From the NCBI RefSeq assembly GCF_004217175.1, contig NZ_SHKI01000004.1:520730-584729 (forward strand): DNA of 64,000 nucleotides. Reading direction: 5' to 3'. This DNA comes from Leucobacter luti (GTDB lineage Bacteria > Actinomycetota > Actinomycetes > Actinomycetales > Microbacteriaceae). The notes below the pieces were generated by a model. It made no database searches and was not told where the DNA came from. It saw only the letters and a program-made list of their open reading frames with translations. Below, in pieces: positions 61,147 to 64,000 of this stretch (its first letter is position 1; each line of letters opens with the position of its first letter). Position numbers and translations under genes: made by a program.

Positions 61147-62355
61147 ATGGACACCACGACCACGAAGCGCAAGAAGCGCCTGATCATCGGCATCGTCGCA
61201 GGCGCCGCCGCCCTCGCGCTCGCAGGCGCAGGCACCGCGTACGGCATCAATGCCGCCAACGCGCGCGCATACGACGCCGCTGCGACCCAGCACGCCGAGC
61301 TGCTCGACAGCGCCGCACTGGCAGAGGCGCAGCTGCCCCTCGCCCAGCACGGCTTCGTCACAGCGTGGCAGCTCGCCACCGCCGAGAAGGACAGCGCAGC
61401 CAGCCAGGTGGCGCTCGTCGCTGCAGCCGACGACAAGATCGTTGGCAAGGACGCTAAAGCCGGCCTGGCGCCCCTCGCGGACGCACTCAAGAAGATCGCT
61501 GCCGACGACGCAGCAGCGCCCACCGAGGACGACCTCGCGGCCAGCAAGGCCGTGCAGGAGCTGCTGGACGCCGAGGATACCGACGCAGCATCGTTCGCTC
61601 CGACAAAGCCCACCGGCCAGTTCGCGCTCTCGGACGAGGGCGCCGACACCGGCGCTGAAGCTCGGGCCAAGGTAGACGCTGCCGTAAGCGCAGCACAGGA
61701 GGAGCTCGACAGCCTCACTACCCAGCTCGAGGACATCGAGGCCCGCCACGACGCGGTCGACGCTGTGCTCCTGAGCGCCGCTCTCGAACTGCGTGCCGCC
61801 GCCGAGAGCGCCGTGGAGCTCGCTCCCGCCTGGAAGGCGGACCGCACGAAGGCAGACGCTGCCGCGTTCGACAAAGCGCTGAAGCGTCTGCAGACCGCGA
61901 TCAAGGGCGAGACCGGGACCGCGGCCGACACGGATGCTACCGCAGACGCAGAAGCTCCGTTCGAGACCCCGCACACCGTGGAGCCCGACGCCGAGGCCCT
62001 GGCTGATGCCCAGGAGCTGCTCGCAGCCCTGTCGGGATACGTCGCCCAGGCCAACGCCCTCCAGCAGGCCCACGCCGACGCCGTGGCTGCCGAAGAGGCC
62101 GCAGCAGCCGCTGCTGCAGCAGAAGCCGCTGCTACACAGCAGCCGACCTACGACGGAGGCGGCTGGACTAGCGATTCCGGCTGGAACGGCGGCGGTGGCG
62201 GATGGTCCGGAGGCGGCGGAGGTAACTCCGGCGGCGGTGGTGGAGACGGTGGCTTCATCGACTACGGCACCGGCGGAGGCGGCGGTGGGGGCACGACGCC
62301 CCCTCCCGGCACCTGCTACCGCGCTGACACCTCCGGTCCCGAGATCTGCTACTGA
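61147..62355 (+). CDS. Membrane-anchored or secreted Ala-rich helical protein with Gly-rich tail (402 aa)
   Basis: After a short basic N-terminus (TTTTKRKKR) there is a membrane helix (LIIGIVAGAAALALAGAG), then about 300 residues of Ala/Glu/Asp-rich helix with heptad-like spacing (RAKVDAAVSAAQEELDSLTT, QLEDIEARHDAVDAV), an EAAAAAAAAEAA run and a Gly-rich tail with GGGG repeats that ends in a two-Cys motif (GTCYRADTSGPEICY). It is probably outside the membrane as a long stalk. Starts 28 bp after the lipoprotein gene. Unknown function, but a surface or mating-contact role fits its build. Confidence 0.72.
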   Translation: MDTTTTKRKKRLIIGIVAGAAALALAGAGTAYGINAANARAYDAAATQHAELLDSAALAEAQLPLAQHGFVTAWQLATAEKDSAASQVALVAAADDKIVGKDAKAGLAPLADALKKIAADDAAAPTEDDLAASKAVQELLDAEDTDAASFAPTKPTGQFALSDEGADTGAEARAKVDAAVSAAQEELDSLTTQLEDIEARHDAVDAVLLSAALELRAAAESAVELAPAWKADRTKADAAAFDKALKRLQTAIKGETGTAADTDATADAEAPFETPHTVEPDAEALADAQELLAALSGYVAQANALQQAHADAVAAEEAAAAAAAAEAAATQQPTYDGGGWTSDSGWNGGGGGWSGGGGGNSGGGGGDGGFIDYGTGGGGGGGTTPPPGTCYRADTSGPEICY

Positions 62356-62380
62356 TCTCTGGTCCCAGCTGAAGAGCAAG

Positions 62381-62417
62381 CCCCGCCACGACCCGGTCGA
62401 GACCGGTCGTGGCGGGG
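62381..62417. terminator. Terminator between convergent genes
   Basis: A 17-bp stem with one bulged C (62381-62398 with 62401-62417), followed on the plus strand by CTTCTTTCTC. It lies between the Gly-rich protein gene and the convergent relaxase-like gene. Confidence 0.8.
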
Positions 62418-62435
62418 CATCTTCTTTCTCGGCCC

Positions 62436-64000
62436 TCAGAGCTCCAGCCCGTGCTCTCCCTGTACTTCGTCTGCGATGAGATCCTCGTCGTGGCTCGCGA
62501 TGTCCTCAGGCACTTCCTCGTAGACGCCGGCACGCAGCTCGCGCTCCAGGCGCATGCGCAGCGCGTGCGCCCTCTCGTTCTTCAGCTCGAGCGCCTTGGC
62601 CTCGCTGCCGTACTTCCAGTTCAGATCCAGACGCTTCTCGGCCGATGCGATCCCCTCGTCGAGATCCCGCTTCGCAGCGGCTCCATCGTCGAACGCCGCC
62701 TTCCGCATCGCCTTCTTGGCCTCGCGGAGCTGCATCTGCATCAACACCTCGGGGAACATCTGCTCGCCGAACGCCTTCAGGAACCCCGCACCGATGCCCT
62801 TCGGCACTTCGCTGTCGTCGATGCGCCGACCGGCGCGCAGAGCATCGCGCGCACGCTCCTCGAAAGCCGCGAACGCCGAGATGATCGCCTGCCTCTGCTC
62901 GCTCTTCGAGACGGCGTCGCGCAGCCTCGACTGCGTTGGCTGCGCTGCTGGCTGCTCTGCCGAGGCGGCCGGAGCGGCAGCGGCGGCCTCCTCGGTGCCC
63001 GCAGCGGCAGCGGAGGGCGCATGGCTCGCGGCAGTGTCATCAGCGGCACCGGCGTCTGGAGCGGCAGCGGCAGACGCCTGCTCGGCGCGGCGCCTGCTCT
63101 CTGCCTCGACCTGAGCCGCCGCTACACGCTGGGCCTTCGCCTCAGCTTCTTCGTCGGCGATGCGCTGTGCCTCTCGCTGCGCCTCGCGCTGGGCCTCGCG
63201 TTCCGCCACTTCGCGCTCGACCTTCTCGCGGGCCTGCCGCTTCGCATCGGCCGAAGCAGCGGCCCGTGTCTCGCGCTCAGCGGCGCGCTGCCCCTCCAGC
63301 TCCTGCGCTGCTCGCTGGGCGCGCTGCTCATCGACCTCGGCAGCCACGCGAGCCGTCTCGTCCGCGAGCGCGGTCGCCTCGCGGATCGCCTCCAGCGCAT
63401 CGTTCTCGGCGCAGTGCGCCTCGACCGCGTCCAGCATGAAATCAGACCCGAGCGTCGAGGCTCGGCGGCGCGCCCTCGTGCCCTCGGCCACGGGCTCTCC
63501 GGCCTCGTCGAGCATCACATAGGCGAGCCCGCGGGTGCCGGGCCGGAGCTCCACGTCGACGCGGTGCTCACGGGCGACCTCGACGAACGTGTCGAAGTCG
63601 ATGCTGCGCGCATCGCGCATCGCGTTCTTCACCCGCTGCTTCAGCACCGCGACGCTGAACGGCTCGGGCACGTCGAAGGCGATGCCCTGCGCCTCTGCCT
63701 GCTCGCGGTCGATCTGCCAGTCCTCGTGCTTCTCGGCGGCGCGCTGCTCGCTGAGCTCGCGGCGGTCTTTGGCCCGCAGCTTCGCGCTGCCGCCCTGCCG
63801 CACGCGCTCCTGCGCCTCAGTCATCATCTCGACGAGGTCAGCCCGCTGCTGGAAGCCCTCGCGCTCGAGGATCTCGTTGAACTTCAAGGCCATGCCTGCG
63901 AGCTCGTAGCTGCCGTCGGCCTGCCGCTCGCGGTACGTGTGAGTAGTGAGGCCCGAGTCGATGGAGCGGCCCGTCTTCTCGTCGACGCTGTTCACCGAGA
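62436..64000 (-). CDS. Probable relaxase, C-terminal part (N-terminus beyond window)
   Basis: The frame is open to the window edge; about 520 residues are visible. VLKQRVKNAMRDARSIDFDT, FVEVAREHRVDVELRPGTRG, LAYVMLDEAGEPVAEG and ASTLGSDFMLDAVEAH follow the order seen after the nuclease domain of MobA/VirD2-type relaxases (accessory segment with GV-x-V and TLG blocks). Then comes a long charged coiled coil of Ala/Arg/Glu-rich heptads (AQREAQREAQRIADEEAEAK) and a helical end. The catalytic HUH/Tyr region, if present, lies right of 64000, so the call rests on the accessory segment and the element context. Confidence 0.55.
   Translation of the reverse strand, partial: SVNSVDEKTGRSIDSGLTTHTYRERQADGSYELAGMALKFNEILEREGFQQRADLVEMMTEAQERVRQGGSAKLRAKDRRELSEQRAAEKHEDWQIDREQAEAQGIAFDVPEPFSVAVLKQRVKNAMRDARSIDFDTFVEVAREHRVDVELRPGTRGLAYVMLDEAGEPVAEGTRARRRASTLGSDFMLDAVEAHCAENDALEAIREATALADETARVAAEVDEQRAQRAAQELEGQRAAERETRAAASADAKRQAREKVEREVAEREAQREAQREAQRIADEEAEAKAQRVAAAQVEAESRRRAEQASAAAAPDAGAADDTAASHAPSAAAAGTEEAAAAAPAASAEQPAAQPTQSRLRDAVSKSEQRQAIISAFAAFEERARDALRAGRRIDDSEVPKGIGAGFLKAFGEQMFPEVLMQMQLREAKKAMRKAAFDDGAAAKRDLDEGIASAEKRLDLNWKYGSEAKALELKNERAHALRMRLERELRAGVYEEVPEDIASHDEDLIADEVQGEHGLEL

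Larger units (their letters stand above)
43490..64000. mobile_element. Integrated conjugative or mobilisable element, right end outside window
   Basis: From the serine integrase onward the gene content changes from housekeeping and metabolism to integrase, resolvase, ArdA, orphan DprA, restriction-modification, unnamed operons, lipoproteins and a probable relaxase. Its left edge interrupts a Tad gene. No second attachment site, coupling protein or VirB4 homologue is inside the window, so whether it is self-transmissible is open. Confidence 0.8.

Overview
The window is very GC-rich, with frequent GTG starts, tightly packed genes and strong GC hairpin terminators. The gene content (purMFDCSQL set, topA-tmk pair, a TadE/'Rv3654c-like' secretion neighbourhood, a very large LPXTG-like surface protein) suggests an actinobacterium of the Microbacteriaceae, perhaps close to Leucobacter. 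That assignment is inference from protein character; there is no rRNA or tRNA gene in the window.

Layout. (1) 1-22 kb is chromosomal and carries most of de novo purine synthesis: purM (cut by the window edge) divergent from purF, then purD, purC, purS-purQ and purL. Between them lie two tandem tatA-like genes, small membrane proteins, an SCP-like protein, a START-type protein with an acidic repetitive tail, a double GNAT acetyltransferase and a 2,779-residue secreted surface protein with about 16 DUF11-type repeats. (2) 22-30.4 kb holds a repeat-rich intergenic stretch, a DUF559-type nuclease, a serine hydrolase, a TetR repressor divergent from an ABC-2-type membrane protein around a clear palindromic operator, and a four-gene siderophore-type iron ABC importer. 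(3) 30.5-38.5 kb is a catabolic cluster: class II aldolase, GntR/UTRA regulator, MtnA-type isomerase, RbsBAC-type importer and MtnK-type kinase. Together these look like uptake plus a DHAP-shunt pathway for 5-methylthioribose or 5-deoxyribose. (4) 38.5-43.5 kb has tmk, topA, an unusual TadE-like/M23 peptidase fusion, tadE, and the C-terminal stub of a DUF4244-like gene.

(5) From about 43.49 kb to the end of the window is an integrated mobile element, entered inside the DUF4244-like gene. It begins with a large serine integrase, followed by a 0.5-kb array of about 18 TTGTGGCA/TGCCACAA sites with nested inverted repeats and a 45-bp alternating purine-pyrimidine tract. It then carries an ArdA-type antirestriction protein, a small resolvase, an eight-gene operon led by a DprA-like protein (ending at a strong terminator), a two-gene unit of unknown function, an MmeI-like single-chain restriction-modification enzyme, an XRE regulator, a cluster of membrane and lipoproteins, and the C-terminal part of a probable relaxase that runs off the end. 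The right end of the element is not in the window.

Most promising leads: the cis-acting array next to the integrase, the integration site in the Tad locus, the import-plus-DHAP-shunt cluster with its shared operator candidates, the TadE/M23 fusion, and the unnamed operons on the element.
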